From an uncultured Candidatus Saccharibacteria bacterium (lineage in GTDB: Bacteria > Patescibacteriota > Saccharimonadia > Saccharimonadales > Saccharimonadaceae), in the NCBI GenBank assembly GCA_948614045.1, contig CAPFSK010000003.1, forward strand, positions 25,698-89,697: DNA of 64,000 nt, read 5' to 3'. Under the pieces are notes generated by a model. It had not been told where the DNA came from. It did not search any database and saw only the letters and a list, made by a program, of their open reading frames with translations. The first letter of the stretch is position 1, and each line of letters begins with the position of its first letter. The translations under genes and the position numbers were made by a program. Of the stretch, positions 1 through 9,034 are shown piece by piece.

Positions 1-1
1 A

Positions 2-100
2 GAAAAGCATGATTCGGCTATTTCCCGGAAAATGAAACGGCTGCGCGAAAGTTTAACAAAAGTTTTGCCGGAAGCGTTAAAAAACCGGCTCGGAATCTGA
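2..100 (+). CDS. 3' end of an unidentified gene (partial)
   Basis: An open frame runs in from the left edge and stops with TGA at 98-100. Only 32 residues are visible, ending KNRLGI, basic and probably helical. There is too little sequence to identify a family. It lies upstream of the DUF2958 gene in the same direction and may share its operon. Confidence 0.4.
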   Translation, partial: EKHDSAISRKMKRLRESLTKVLPEALKNRLGI

Positions 101-110
101 CTACCAATCA

Positions 111-136
111 GAGGGGGAGTTTTTCTGCTTCCCCTC
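111..136 (+). other. Intergenic stem-loop
   Basis: GAGGGGGAG pairs with CTTCCCCTC (9 bp, one G-U) around a U-rich loop. No U-run follows the stem, so it is more likely an RNA processing or stability element between two genes than a strong terminator. Confidence 0.35.
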
Positions 137-165
137 AATAAAAACCAGACGAGGAGGAAAACACA

Positions 166-486
166 ATGAAGCTGATGATAAAAGAAATTGAAAAAAAATT
201 GAGCAGGCATCCATTTGGGAGCCAGGAAAACAAAGGACTTGATGCTGAGGTATTAGTCAAATACTTCTATCCATATGGATATGGGACGTGGCTGGTCATC
301 GAAGGCGAGAAACTGGAAAATGGGGATTGGGAACTGTTCGGCTACTTCCATATTTTTGAGTGGGAGTGGGGGTATGTCTGGCTGAGCCAGCTGGAGGCCA
401 TCCATGCACCTGGGCTTTTTGGTTACGGCGGGGTTGAGAGGGACCGTTATACTGGCAGCCATCCCAAAATAAGGGATTTGATATAA
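166..486 (+). CDS. DUF2958 domain protein
   Basis: This 106-aa protein resembles DUF2958, a small domain common on conjugative and integrative elements of Firmicutes. The visible family features are the TWLVIEG stretch, LFGYFHI, the aromatic segment WGYVWLSQLE and the late ERD motif in a region rich in Gly and Tyr. The start has a strong ribosome site, GAGGAGG, ending 8 nt before the ATG. The biochemical role of DUF2958 is not established. Codon use and the SD style look Firmicutes-like, unlike the core genes after 16.7 kb. I am fairly sure of the family and have no view on function. Confidence 0.65.
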   Translation: MKLMIKEIEKKLSRHPFGSQENKGLDAEVLVKYFYPYGYGTWLVIEGEKLENGDWELFGYFHIFEWEWGYVWLSQLEAIHAPGLFGYGGVERDRYTGSHPKIRDLI

Positions 487-572
487 CCATCCGATGCCAG
501 GCAAAAATCCGGTTTCCGTTTACCGACCGGCTTCACAATAAAAACAAAAATCAAACAAGGAGGAACAACATT

Positions 573-1142
573 ATGAACCCACATGAACTCAAGATTATGA
601 TGGAAAACATCCGAAAGTCCAGTAAAACAATTCCGCCAACGATAGAAAAGGCAGATACGCCATCGACACCGGGCTTAGGTATTACATCTGATGATGGCGG
701 CATCCTGACCGTGCTTGACAAGCAGCATTTTGGCAGGACATTTTCCGTAGAGAGCGATGGTATTTACACGGTGAAGCTTGGGGTATTCCATGATCTGAAG
801 AGCGGCATATTGGAAGAATCCGCCCTCTCGTTTACCCTACCTATCAAAGCTGCTTGTGAACAGGCGATTACGGCGACATTTTACATCCCCGAAGCATCGG
901 CAAGGGTTATGGACGCCGTCATCCTAAAGTCCACGCAGGCTTTCCAGATTACGCTGGTTGACGGCAGCCCCGTGTTAGAACGCTATGACAACCAGTGGGG
1001 GATGCCGCTGGAATACAGCCGCAGAGAGGCTGGCAATGTGATGATCCTGGAAAGAACCAGTCTGCGTAAGAATGTGCCACGCCAATACAGAGCCTATTTT
1101 GACCTACTTAGTATCCAGATTGAAGTAATGTTCGTAATCTAA
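573..1142 (+). CDS. Unrecognised mobile-region protein, 189 aa
   Basis: I do not recognise a family. The protein has no signal peptide or membrane segment. After a polar N-terminus of about 40 residues it has alternating hydrophobic/polar stretches that suggest a beta-rich domain (residues 45-189). An AAGGAGG site precedes the ATG by 9 nt. It follows the DUF2958 gene in the same direction with an 86-bp gap, and a good intrinsic terminator follows at 1165-1199, so the two probably form one transcription unit of an imported element. Translation is well supported by the ribosome site and length. Confidence 0.6.
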   Translation: MNPHELKIMMENIRKSSKTIPPTIEKADTPSTPGLGITSDDGGILTVLDKQHFGRTFSVESDGIYTVKLGVFHDLKSGILEESALSFTLPIKAACEQAITATFYIPEASARVMDAVILKSTQAFQITLVDGSPVLERYDNQWGMPLEYSRREAGNVMILERTSLRKNVPRQYRAYFDLLSIQIEVMFVI

Positions 1143-1164
1143 AATAATCTACATAACTACCAAA

Positions 1165-1199
1165 GTGCCACCGCAGATAAACTGTTGCGGTGGCGCTTT
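1165..1199 (+). terminator. Intrinsic terminator
   Basis: GCCACCGCA (1167-1175) pairs perfectly with TGCGGTGGC (1186-1194), followed by GCTTTC. It closes the transcription unit of the two genes upstream. Confidence 0.75.
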
Positions 1200-1211
1200 C
1201 TCATCTTCTCG

Positions 1212-1271
1212 AGTGTGCGTGGCAGCAGCAATAATACGCAGTTTGCGTAGATTTCTATCTTCCAGTAACAC
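1212..1271 (-). repeat. Dispersed 60-bp block, copy A
   Basis: Read on the minus strand, this segment aligns along its length with 13563-13622 on the plus strand. Shared landmarks are GTGTTACTGGA, ACGCA, TTGCT and CTGCC, ending ACAC. Both copies lie beside an LRCL cassette. The copy holds a small palindrome, ACGCA-AAC-TGCGT. It has no coding potential that I can recognise. Confidence 0.55.
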
Positions 1272-1325
1272 TATCTAAGAAAAACCACATCTTATTCTCG
1301 TTTTGCTCCATCCCATCTTCCTCCA

Positions 1326-1535
1326 TTATGCATTACCTGGGTAGAGGCAGCGGAGGGGGAAACCGTTGTAACGATTGTTGTTGTCTGACGGATTGACTGA
1401 CGTAGTATCAAAGTTCAAGTTGCGGGCGTTGGTAGACGAGTAAGATGTATGTGACCAAGCGTCTCCGCCATGGCCGATATAGTTAATATAGCCAGCGCTC
1501 AAATCCATATACCCACTACGGACAAAAGCTAAAGA
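1326..1535 (-). repeat. LRCL cassette 1 (silent FISUMP/lectin-fold C-terminus)
   Basis: The minus strand encodes S-LAFVRSG, then a variable centre with the WSHT motif, then GFPLRCLYPGNA and a stop. The frame is closed by a TGA a few codons upstream of LAFVRSG, so there is no start codon or ribosome site for it. The edges (GCTTTTGTCCGTAG and TTTCCCCCTCCGCTGCC) match the other six copies in the window almost exactly. The fold assignment (C-terminal part of the FISUMP/FGE-like C-type lectin domain) is from family knowledge. Confidence 0.8.
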
Positions 1536-1638
1536 CCTATCAGAATCTCAAAAGTGATAGAGTCCATCCATATCATCAACAGAGATAGATTTAAAAAACC
1601 CAACCTTATCAAAATCTAATTTTTAATAAAGTTACATC

Positions 1639-1878
1639 ATGCCCACTTCCGGCACCACCGGCGCCTCCAACCTCGTCTTATCACCCTTAGCTTTTGTCCG
1701 TAGCGGAGACGTCAATCTGGGCTACGGCAATGTTAGCTACGTCGGCTACAACGGGTTTGGTTGGTCGCATACTTCCAGATCGTCTACCAGCACCTATGCC
1801 TTGTACTTCACTCCTACCGGCGTTTATCCGTCTGATAGCAATAATCACTACGTCGGTCGCCCCCTCCGCTGCCTCTAG
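1639..1878 (+). repeat. LRCL cassette 2
   Basis: The plus strand encodes TSGTTGASNLVLSPLAFVRSG, a variable centre with the WSHT motif, and RPLRCL before the stop. An ATG at 1639 opens the frame but has no ribosome site or clear promoter, so expression is doubtful. It is oriented divergently from cassette 1, about 100 bp away. Compared with cassettes 1, 3, 5 and 7 it stops directly after LRCL, without the YPG tail. Confidence 0.8.
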
Positions 1879-1981
1879 TCGGAAAGTATCTATCAGAATA
1901 AATAACACAGAAAAAACGCTATCCTGTATTCCATGATATAATCAGAGTGTTGAATACTGTGATAATTGGGATACCAGCAAG

Positions 1982-3180
1982 ATGAGACGCCACAAGTTCA
2001 CAGCCGAACAGATTGCCGAGATCGAATCAGCCTGTAAAGCCGCACAGGATTCCCAGCAGGCATTCCGTCTGGGAATCCTGTGTCGCCATGCGCATGGCGA
2101 CACATACAAAGATATCTGTAAACAGGCCGGCATCTCCATATCGGCTGCGGAAGGGATCATCCGTAGATACGAACAGGGCGCGGCGTCAATGCCGTATTGT
2201 CCATGCGCGCCGGGAAACGCCAGTTTACAACGGAACAGATTGCCAAGATAAAAACAGCTTATGACACCGCCAAAGACGAATGGGCGCGCTGCCGTCTGGA
2301 GGTGGTTTATCTTTATGCCCAGGGGAAGACTTATGAAAGAATCAGCGAATCAACCGGCTTCGGGCAGACCACCATAATACGGCTGATGCAGGAATACCGG
2401 GAGGATGGGCTGGATTCTATGGTAAAAAGGCTTAACCGGTATTCTGGGAGAAAAACAGGCTTTGCCTTTACGTCGGAGCAGGCCGCCGAACTGGAAAATA
2501 TGTGTAAAACGGCCACAAACCCAAAGACTGTCCGGCGCATGGAGGCGCTGCTGCAGCTGGCCAAAGGGGAAAATATTGAAGACGTGGCGGCGTCATCCGG
2601 CTACAGCGTAAGCAACCTCTACTGGCTGGAACGGGAATACCGGAAAGGCGGCGCAGCGGCAATCTTCCGCATGGAACACCGGAAAAAGCAGCCGCCCATC
2701 GCACACAAACATAAGTTTACGCCAAAGCAGAAGGCCGAGATCGAAGCTGCGCGCAAAACAGCAGATGACAAGTGGACAAAGGAACGGCTAGAGATGCTGT
2801 GGCTGCGGGCAAATGGGAAAAGCCTGCCGGAAGTCAGCGCCGCGGCCGGCTACAGCGTGAACACCATTACGCGCGTTATACGGCAATACCAAAATAGGGG
2901 TCTGGAAGCCATCGCCCCGAAACCTGGCTCAAATGCCGGACAGCGGAAATATTTATCCTGCGAGGAGGAAGCGGCAATACTGGATCGGCTCCGGCTTAAA
3001 ACAGAAAATGGGGACGCCATTAAACTCACCGACGCCAAAGCCGCATTCGAGGAGGCAGCCGGTCATGCCGTCTGCGACAGAATTGTATACCGGGCGCTCC
3101 GGGAGCATGGCTGGGAATGGCACGGAAGCTGGAGACCGCCAGAGCCCCGCGCATCAAAAAGAGCCCCGGAGGGCTCTTAG
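1982..3180 (+). pseudogene. Tandem helix-turn-helix protein, frameshifted
   Basis: The region encodes at least four repeats of about 75-80 residues. Each has the pattern FT.EQ.AEI, a helix with KERLE.LWL-like residues, then a GYS...I.R HTH and Y...GL. Such repeats resemble the N-terminal DNA-binding domains of IS630-type transposases, but no DDE catalytic domain follows. The first repeat (1982-2180) is in a different frame from the rest (2197-3180). Near 2177-2185 an extra GC in a GCGCGGCG run shifts the frame. Without it the linker would read EQGGVNAVL and continue in frame. A TATAAT lies at 1937-1942. Either the gene decayed or the shift is programmed. Confidence 0.6.
3156..3178 (-). terminator. 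Terminator of the CdiA-like gene
   Basis: Read on the minus strand, AAGAGCCC pairs with GGGCTCTT and TTTTT follows. It therefore terminates leftward transcription from the toxin-like gene at 3242-3625. On the plus strand the same hairpin covers the last codons of the HTH gene. Confidence 0.7.
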
Positions 3181-3241
3181 AAAGTCCGAACCTGCGTTAC
3201 AACGCTGCCTGGCGGCTTCCTATGGCTCTGATTATAGCAAA

Positions 3242-3625
3242 TTATCTAAATATTTCAATAACTTTTCCAGATTTTTCGATTAAGACTAGGCGTTTTATAC
3301 TACGGATAACATGGAACTGTCTTCGGACTTCGCATCTAATTCTGGATGGATGCATTTTTGAGTATCTGGTATCGCATATGACATTGGGGGACTGCCTGGC
3401 AGCATCCTGCAAGATGTGTTGTATATTATGTTTGCCTTTGCCCGTTGGACTTTTAAGCTCCCAAAAGACATGGTCGATCAAAAAATCCGGCGTGCTTTGG
3501 GCGGCGCGCAAGACAAATTCAATGTCTTTTCCAAAATAACCAGCCAAAAGCTTCGCCGCTGAGATTTCCTTTGGAGATGGCTGCGGGCTGAGGCTGGCCG
3601 GTATAATGATCTGGGGCTGCTTCAT
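3242..3625 (-). CDS. CdiA-CT-like nuclease toxin domain, stand-alone
   Basis: This 127-aa protein resembles the CdiA C-terminal tRNA-nuclease domain, a PD-(D/E)XK-like fold. Visible features are the acidic pair TPDFLID, the WELKSPTGKG motif that would hold the E-x-K catalytic pair, and a following helix with QDAARQSPNVICD. I chose the internal ATG at 3625 because a TACAAT box ends 8 nt before it and a weaker upstream ATG has no signal. Full CdiA carriers are huge. Here only the toxin-type domain exists, with no delivery domain and no obvious immunity gene beside it. It might be a solitary nuclease or a part borrowed from a polymorphic toxin. Confidence 0.6.
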   Translation of the reverse strand: MKQPQIIIPASLSPQPSPKEISAAKLLAGYFGKDIEFVLRAAQSTPDFLIDHVFWELKSPTGKGKHNIQHILQDAARQSPNVICDTRYSKMHPSRIRCEVRRQFHVIRSIKRLVLIEKSGKVIEIFR

Positions 3626-3679
3626 ATCGCCTATTGTACCACAAACTTCTATGTTGAGAAAAACCGTGGGTTCCAACAT

Positions 3680-3905
3680 CCATGGGAACTACGGACAGCG
3701 TTTTGAGGTCAGGCTCCGGCCGGAGGGGCTACCCATGTTATTGTATTTGGGATAGTCTGTCTGTAAAAAGAAGCCCTTGTCTCAGCGAATGCTTCGCCCC
3801 CATGGACTTCAATACCCTGATTTTATCCCAAGTGTATATGTGCGTCAATTATTTTGCCCTACCTGAAACCTTGCCGCAAAATGGAGCTTATGGTAATATA
3901 GAGGC
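3680..3905. other. Intergenic region without a recognised gene
   Basis: I see no convincing gene here. The last 15 bases before 3906 hold a TAATAT-like box six nt before the next ATG, which may be the promoter of a leaderless transcript. Confidence 0.4.
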
Positions 3906-5027
3906 ATGGATAAAGAAAAACCGCCGAAGCTTGGGGCTGCCAACCCGGACGCAGTTAATTCCAACTCCGGCACATCTGCCGGCGCTTCTGGAAGCCAGCC
4001 GCCCGCATCTGAAACAGGCCGTTCCCCCAGCTTTCCCCAGACGATCACATCATCCGGCGTGCCAGCCCCGGCATTACGGGAAACGCCTCAAAATTATCCC
4101 GGCGGGAGCGTTGTTGCGGACAATGGAGATATTGTCATAGAAAATAGAAAAACCCGTAAAAACAAGGCATGGGTCATTGCCGCAGCGTCCATGGCGGCAA
4201 TTATACTGGTAGTGATTGCGGCAGTTACCGCAATCAGACCAAACTCCGGCAGTTTGGCGCAGGCTTTCGCCGAATATCGTAGTTTGGTGGTGGATGGCCC
4301 GGTGATAGAAGAGATTGAAGAGACGCTCGCCGCCGTAGACGAAGATGGAGAGGAAGACGGCGCGGGCGTGGAAGTGTCTGGCTCTGCCGGTGATGTGACG
4401 GGTACTGATGACGCTGAGGCGGCTGAAGACCAGGACGTAATGGACGCGTGGTTCATTTTTGACCGGGAACAGCTCCTGACACCGGAGGGGCGTACAAATT
4501 ATTTTGGGAAATTAAAGGAAAGCTACGGCAGCTTTGCTGAACAGTTTGAAAGCTCGACAGGGCTGGAAGACGGCGCAAAAGACATCCTGCGCCAGAGCCT
4601 GTCAGCTTACAGCGGCACACTCGATGGCGTGATACTTATGCTGGGCGTCAGCGCCCTGGAAGATGAAATGCTGGAAAAATACTTAGACGGCGGGCACAAT
4701 ACGGCTGTTTCTTATGTTGGGCAGGCAGTCCCGGATTTAGATGAGGACGACCCGCGCAGGACGGCGTATTCCGGCATTCAAAATTACCTGGTTTCCCTGG
4801 CGGCGATGTACGACGTATATGCCGCGAACAGCTGCCTTGTGGACGGTGAGGTTGACATGGCGTGTGTTTCCGGCCTATACGACAGCGAAGACCAGGCATA
4901 CCTGTCTGCCCTTGGAGAAAACAATACCCAATACGACAACATGGAATCTGCCTTTGACACGTTGAAATCAATTTTTTATACGCAAACAGAGGAGATTTAC
5001 GGGATGCTGGGGGAAAAGGATGTGTAA
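3906..5027 (+). CDS. Single-pass membrane protein upstream of the VirB6-like gene
   Basis: The 373-aa product has a cytoplasmic Pro/Ser/Gly-rich N-terminus of about 85 residues, a basic NRKTRKNK stretch, one hydrophobic helix (about 92-112), an acidic linker (140-185) and a helical extracellular domain with two Cys at about 305 and 317. I know no named family. The gene overlaps the next by 8 nt (ATGTGTAA), so the two proteins are translationally coupled and probably work together at the envelope. A TAATAT box sits six nt before the ATG. The sequence is GC-rich in third positions compared with the core genes. Confidence 0.65.
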   Translation: MDKEKPPKLGAANPDAVNSNSGTSAGASGSQPPASETGRSPSFPQTITSSGVPAPALRETPQNYPGGSVVADNGDIVIENRKTRKNKAWVIAAASMAAIILVVIAAVTAIRPNSGSLAQAFAEYRSLVVDGPVIEEIEETLAAVDEDGEEDGAGVEVSGSAGDVTGTDDAEAAEDQDVMDAWFIFDREQLLTPEGRTNYFGKLKESYGSFAEQFESSTGLEDGAKDILRQSLSAYSGTLDGVILMLGVSALEDEMLEKYLDGGHNTAVSYVGQAVPDLDEDDPRRTAYSGIQNYLVSLAAMYDVYAANSCLVDGEVDMACVSGLYDSEDQAYLSALGENNTQYDNMESAFDTLKSIFYTQTEEIYGMLGEKDV

Positions 5028-8000
5028 AAAGTACCTTGCCCTGGCAGCGTCTTTGATGATCAGTTCAGTGCTGTCGGTTTCTTTCCTGACGGGGACGGCG
5101 TCGGCCGTCAGCGGCGAAGCTCTGACGAAAAAAGCCCTATTGAACGGTATCAAAACCTGCGCCACTACGCAGTATTTTAAGGCGCCGGTCAGCCTAGACG
5201 ACCTCAGCGGCCTGGATAACAGTAAGCTGGGCAGCCTTTTTACCTCTGCCGGGAAGAAAGTCGGCAGCCACACCGTCCGCATCCCTACGATGGTGGGCAA
5301 TACGGTGAAAGACAGCGACGTGTCATGCCTGCAGCTGCTCCAGGGCTACCATAAAAACGGGCAGGACGTAAAAGGGCTGGCGGAATATTCCGGCAAAACC
5401 GTCACGCAGGACAGCCTGACGAAGATCGGCTACCGCAGCACGACCAACCCGGATGCGGCCAGCGTGAGCCAGGAGTGCGTCCAGATCACCTACAAGGACA
5501 AGACGAAAAAACTGCTCGGCGGCGAAGAATGGAACGACCGGGAAACGAACAAATACTGTTTCTGGGTGGAGGACGGCAAGATCGCCATCACGCCGTCTGG
5601 CGACCACAATGTCTCGAAGACGAAACCGGGGCGGGGCAAGAGCGGCGCGGCCAAGCTGGACGGGGAGTACGACAAGGACGGCAGCCATCCGGGGTACTGG
5701 CTGAGCATCTGGTATATGGACGAAAAGGACAAAGGGCATACGGTGCTGTACACAAGCGCGGAGCAGGGCGACCGGGAGTGGTCCGACTTCAAAAACGGGT
5801 TCGCCAACGTCGCCGCCAACCTAAACAAAGCCAACAACATCAAGGACGCAAAAGTAAACTTTACAGTTGGGTCGGATTCCAGCAAAAACATAGCGCGCGA
5901 TGAACGGGCACTGACATTTGGCGGCGCCAGCTCCAAGCTGGCAATGCTGAAATACTTTGCCGGGGACGACGCGACTTGGGACAGCGTCAAGTTCACGGAA
6001 GCGGAAAAGACCGACCTCTACCGCAAGTACATCAAAGGGCAGATCGACGACGGGAAAGTTAAGCAGGGAGAGTGCGGCACGCTGGAAACCATAAAATCCA
6101 ATCAGGGCGACAAAGAAATGTACGTCTACCAGCCAAACGCCAACAAGGACAATTACTGCATCCTTGAGGGTGCAGACCAGGTCACTCAGAAGTTTAACGC
6201 CCCACGTGCGGGAAATGACATACTGTACCCGGAAAGCTTCCTGACAATCGTTACAGCCCAGATGCCAAAGGAGATCGCGGATAAAAACAAAGAGATACGG
6301 AATCCGGCGCCGGCTGATCCTGACGATGATGGGAATGCGGAAGAAGCCAGCCAGTGCTCTAAAGCAGCATCTTCACTCGGTTGGATTATCTGCCCGGTAA
6401 TCCAAGGTGTTGGAACTGCGACGGATTGGATGTATGAATATATTGAGCAAGAGTTTCTCGTAACCGATGCGGACTTTGTAGCTACCACTGAAAAGGACGA
6501 AAACGGCAATGAGGTTCACACCGGCACCTACGTGGCTTGGACAAGCTTCCGGGATTTCGCTAATATTATTTTTGCGATTGCGCTAGCCGTCGTTATTTTG
6601 TCGCAGATTACCGGCTTTGGCGTCAGTAATTATGGTATTAAGAAGATGTTGCCAACGTTGATTATGGTGGCGGTGTTGGTGAATCTTTCGTTTTTCCTAT
6701 GTCAACTAGCGGTGGATGTGTCGAATATAACAGGGTACGGGATAAAAAAGATTTTTGTTGAACTTGGGGGACCTAGCTCAGAGTTTGGAGAGGGCAGCTT
6801 AGGCGACATCATTGGCAGCACGGATGGAGGCAGCGGCATACTGGGCGGATTGTTGGGATTAGGGGGAGCTGTAACTGTAATAGCGACTGCCCCGAAGTGG
6901 ATTTGGCCTTTCTTGGTGTTGCTACTCGGCGCGGCAATTAGCGTGATGTTCTTTTTCCTACTACTTGGCATCCGTCAAGCTGGTATTATTATCTTAGCCG
7001 CTTTGTCTCCAGTAGCTATTATTTGTTATGCTTTACCAAATACAAAGAATATCTTTAGCCGGTGGTGGAAGATGTTCTCGGCATTATTGCTTGTTTATCC
7101 GATCTGCGGCGCATTGATGGGTGGCGGACAGTTCGCGTCGAAGTTGTTGCTTGCGAACGTAAATGAGAATACAGGATTCTTTTATGTACTGGTAGCAATG
7201 TTGGTTCAGACTGTGCCATTCTTCTTTGTACCAAGTATTTTGAAGAGCTCAATGGCAGCAATGGGCAATCTGGGAATGAAACTGTCAAGCTTCGGGCGTG
7301 GATTGAGCCGCGGAACGACTGGAATGGTTCGAAAATCGGATGGATATAAGTACAGAGTAGCAAAAACACAAGCAAAGAGTGCGAACCGGGCGCTAAAACG
7401 TCAGGCATGGCGCGACAGCCATGGCTTAAGCGTGCGCGGACGCGCGAGCGGGTGGGCTGGAAGAGGCGGTATTCGAGGCGCCATTGGCGATGCGGCGAAA
7501 AGTTCGCGCGACCACAGCCAGGAGCGACGGATTAACGCGGTAGCGGCGCAGCGCCGGGCGGAACAAAATGCGGCATTTGTCGCGGAAGGTGGGTTGGCGA
7601 ATGCTGAACGTCGTGAGCGGGATGCAGCGATGAAAAATTACGAAGCCAGTTACCGCGGAGATGACACGTTTATGAATGATTTTGCCGCACAGAGCCGGGC
7701 TTATGATGCAGCTATCCAGGCCGTTGACGACGATCCGTCCGATATGAATGCCCGCGCCCAGCTGCGTGCGCTCCAAAATGTGCTGGGCAGTTCTGCTGAT
7801 GGGCAAGATATTATCCAAAATGTCCTGCATCGCCGCCTAGCGGATGCGCAGGGTCGTGGTGAAACCACTGTGTCTGCTGGCATGGTTGCCGCCGGGCAGA
7901 CCTTGATGGGAGATCATGGTGGATTTAAGAGCGGTAATCGTGGGTTAAATAAGCTGTCTCAAGATTTGGCTAGCGGCAAAGCTCTACAGAGCGACAGGGG

Positions 8001-8904
8001 GAAGTATGCCACTACTGCTCTTAAGGATGCGAATGGGCGCACTCTCACAGATAAAGCCGGTAATCAGATTTACGAGAATAATCACTATGGAGCGGCGGCG
8101 GCTGCTGGTACTGCCGCTGAGCTTGCGGGCGCAAATGACAGCACATTAAGGGGTATGCTTAGCAGTATTCAGAACGGGAATATGAGTACCGCGGACATGG
8201 AAGCGGTTTATCGTAATGCTGGTGAGGCAATTACAAACGACAACATTTCCGTGAAACCAGAAAACGAGAATATGCTAAATCAAATTCGCCAGGCTGCTTA
8301 TGAAAAGCTACAGGGTCAGCAAGTTGGCGGATACACTGATAGCACGGGGCGAGAGTTCGCGCATACTGGAGGCAATAACTACCAATACACCGATAGTAGT
8401 GGAAATGTCCATAATTATACCCGTGGAAGTGGTGGAGACCTGACCGAAGTTGGTGGTAGCGATGTGGTAAATAATAGTGATTTGACATCAATGAGCCAAA
8501 ATTATTATGATGACCAGGGACGGAAGTTTGTCAGCAACGGCAGCGGGACTTATACTTACGACGACGGCAGCATCAAACACACTTATACACGAAACAGCAC
8601 AACTGGCGACTTTACCGAAGTTGGCACTGGCAGCGAAGTGATTACTGGAAATCGTCTGAAAACTGCGACCGATAACTTCGGGTTCAATTATGGTAGTAGC
8701 TATCGGAACTTACATACGGGCGATACGTTCAAGATTGGGCATAATGCCCCAGCAACTCCGACCAAGATCAGCTTACCATCCGGCTGGACGTTGACAAACT
8801 CTGGCTGGGTCGATATAACTACCGGCAGACCGCTCAGCCCAATGGATGCTCGCCGTGCGGATTCGATTGTTGACCATAATAATCAGATTGATAATAACCG
8901 ATAA
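5020..8904 (+). CDS. VirB6/TrbL-like polytopic membrane protein, large
   Basis: This 1294-aa protein starts with a signal peptide (hydrophobic 5-25, cleavage near TASA-VS) and a large exported domain (about 30-480) with several Cys. It continues with at least six membrane helices between about 510 and 745 (FANIIFAIALAVVI, LIMVAVLVNLSFFL, IWPFLVLLL, AGIIILAALSPVAI, FSALLLVYPI, FYVLVAMLVQTVPFF). A Gly/Arg/Ala-rich cytoplasmic tail follows, ending in two tandem YTDSSGN-like repeats (about 1104-1147 and 1166-1208). The helix arrangement recalls VirB6/TrbL channel subunits of type IV secretion, which is inference. Base use changes from GC-rich to AT-richer around 6.3-6.6 kb, as if two sources were joined. 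Confidence 0.65.
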   Translation: MCKKYLALAASLMISSVLSVSFLTGTASAVSGEALTKKALLNGIKTCATTQYFKAPVSLDDLSGLDNSKLGSLFTSAGKKVGSHTVRIPTMVGNTVKDSDVSCLQLLQGYHKNGQDVKGLAEYSGKTVTQDSLTKIGYRSTTNPDAASVSQECVQITYKDKTKKLLGGEEWNDRETNKYCFWVEDGKIAITPSGDHNVSKTKPGRGKSGAAKLDGEYDKDGSHPGYWLSIWYMDEKDKGHTVLYTSAEQGDREWSDFKNGFANVAANLNKANNIKDAKVNFTVGSDSSKNIARDERALTFGGASSKLAMLKYFAGDDATWDSVKFTEAEKTDLYRKYIKGQIDDGKVKQGECGTLETIKSNQGDKEMYVYQPNANKDNYCILEGADQVTQKFNAPRAGNDILYPESFLTIVTAQMPKEIADKNKEIRNPAPADPDDDGNAEEASQCSKAASSLGWIICPVIQGVGTATDWMYEYIEQEFLVTDADFVATTEKDENGNEVHTGTYVAWTSFRDFANIIFAIALAVVILSQITGFGVSNYGIKKMLPTLIMVAVLVNLSFFLCQLAVDVSNITGYGIKKIFVELGGPSSEFGEGSLGDIIGSTDGGSGILGGLLGLGGAVTVIATAPKWIWPFLVLLLGAAISVMFFFLLLGIRQAGIIILAALSPVAIICYALPNTKNIFSRWWKMFSALLLVYPICGALMGGGQFASKLLLANVNENTGFFYVLVAMLVQTVPFFFVPSILKSSMAAMGNLGMKLSSFGRGLSRGTTGMVRKSDGYKYRVAKTQAKSANRALKRQAWRDSHGLSVRGRASGWAGRGGIRGAIGDAAKSSRDHSQERRINAVAAQRRAEQNAAFVAEGGLANAERRERDAAMKNYEASYRGDDTFMNDFAAQSRAYDAAIQAVDDDPSDMNARAQLRALQNVLGSSADGQDIIQNVLHRRLADAQGRGETTVSAGMVAAGQTLMGDHGGFKSGNRGLNKLSQDLASGKALQSDRGKYATTALKDANGRTLTDKAGNQIYENNHYGAAAAAGTAAELAGANDSTLRGMLSSIQNGNMSTADMEAVYRNAGEAITNDNISVKPENENMLNQIRQAAYEKLQGQQVGGYTDSTGREFAHTGGNNYQYTDSSGNVHNYTRGSGGDLTEVGGSDVVNNSDLTSMSQNYYDDQGRKFVSNGSGTYTYDDGSIKHTYTRNSTTGDFTEVGTGSEVITGNRLKTATDNFGFNYGSSYRNLHTGDTFKIGHNAPATPTKISLPSGWTLTNSGWVDITTGRPLSPMDARRADSIVDHNNQIDNNR

Positions 8905-8922
8905 TCGCCCCATAAAAAGTTT

Positions 8923-8961
8923 TGCCCGGTCCTCTCTAGAGAACCGGGCATAGCGTTTTTT
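8923..8961 (+). terminator. Intrinsic terminator
   Basis: TGCCCGGT pairs with ACCGGGCA around a 12-nt loop, followed by a T-run at 8955-8961. It ends the two-gene membrane operon. Confidence 0.85.
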
Positions 8962-9034
8962 GAATAGGCGAAGCAGCTGTACTTCGACTCTATTCATATT
9001 TTAGGATAATAAGACAGCTGGGGGAGATTCTTGT

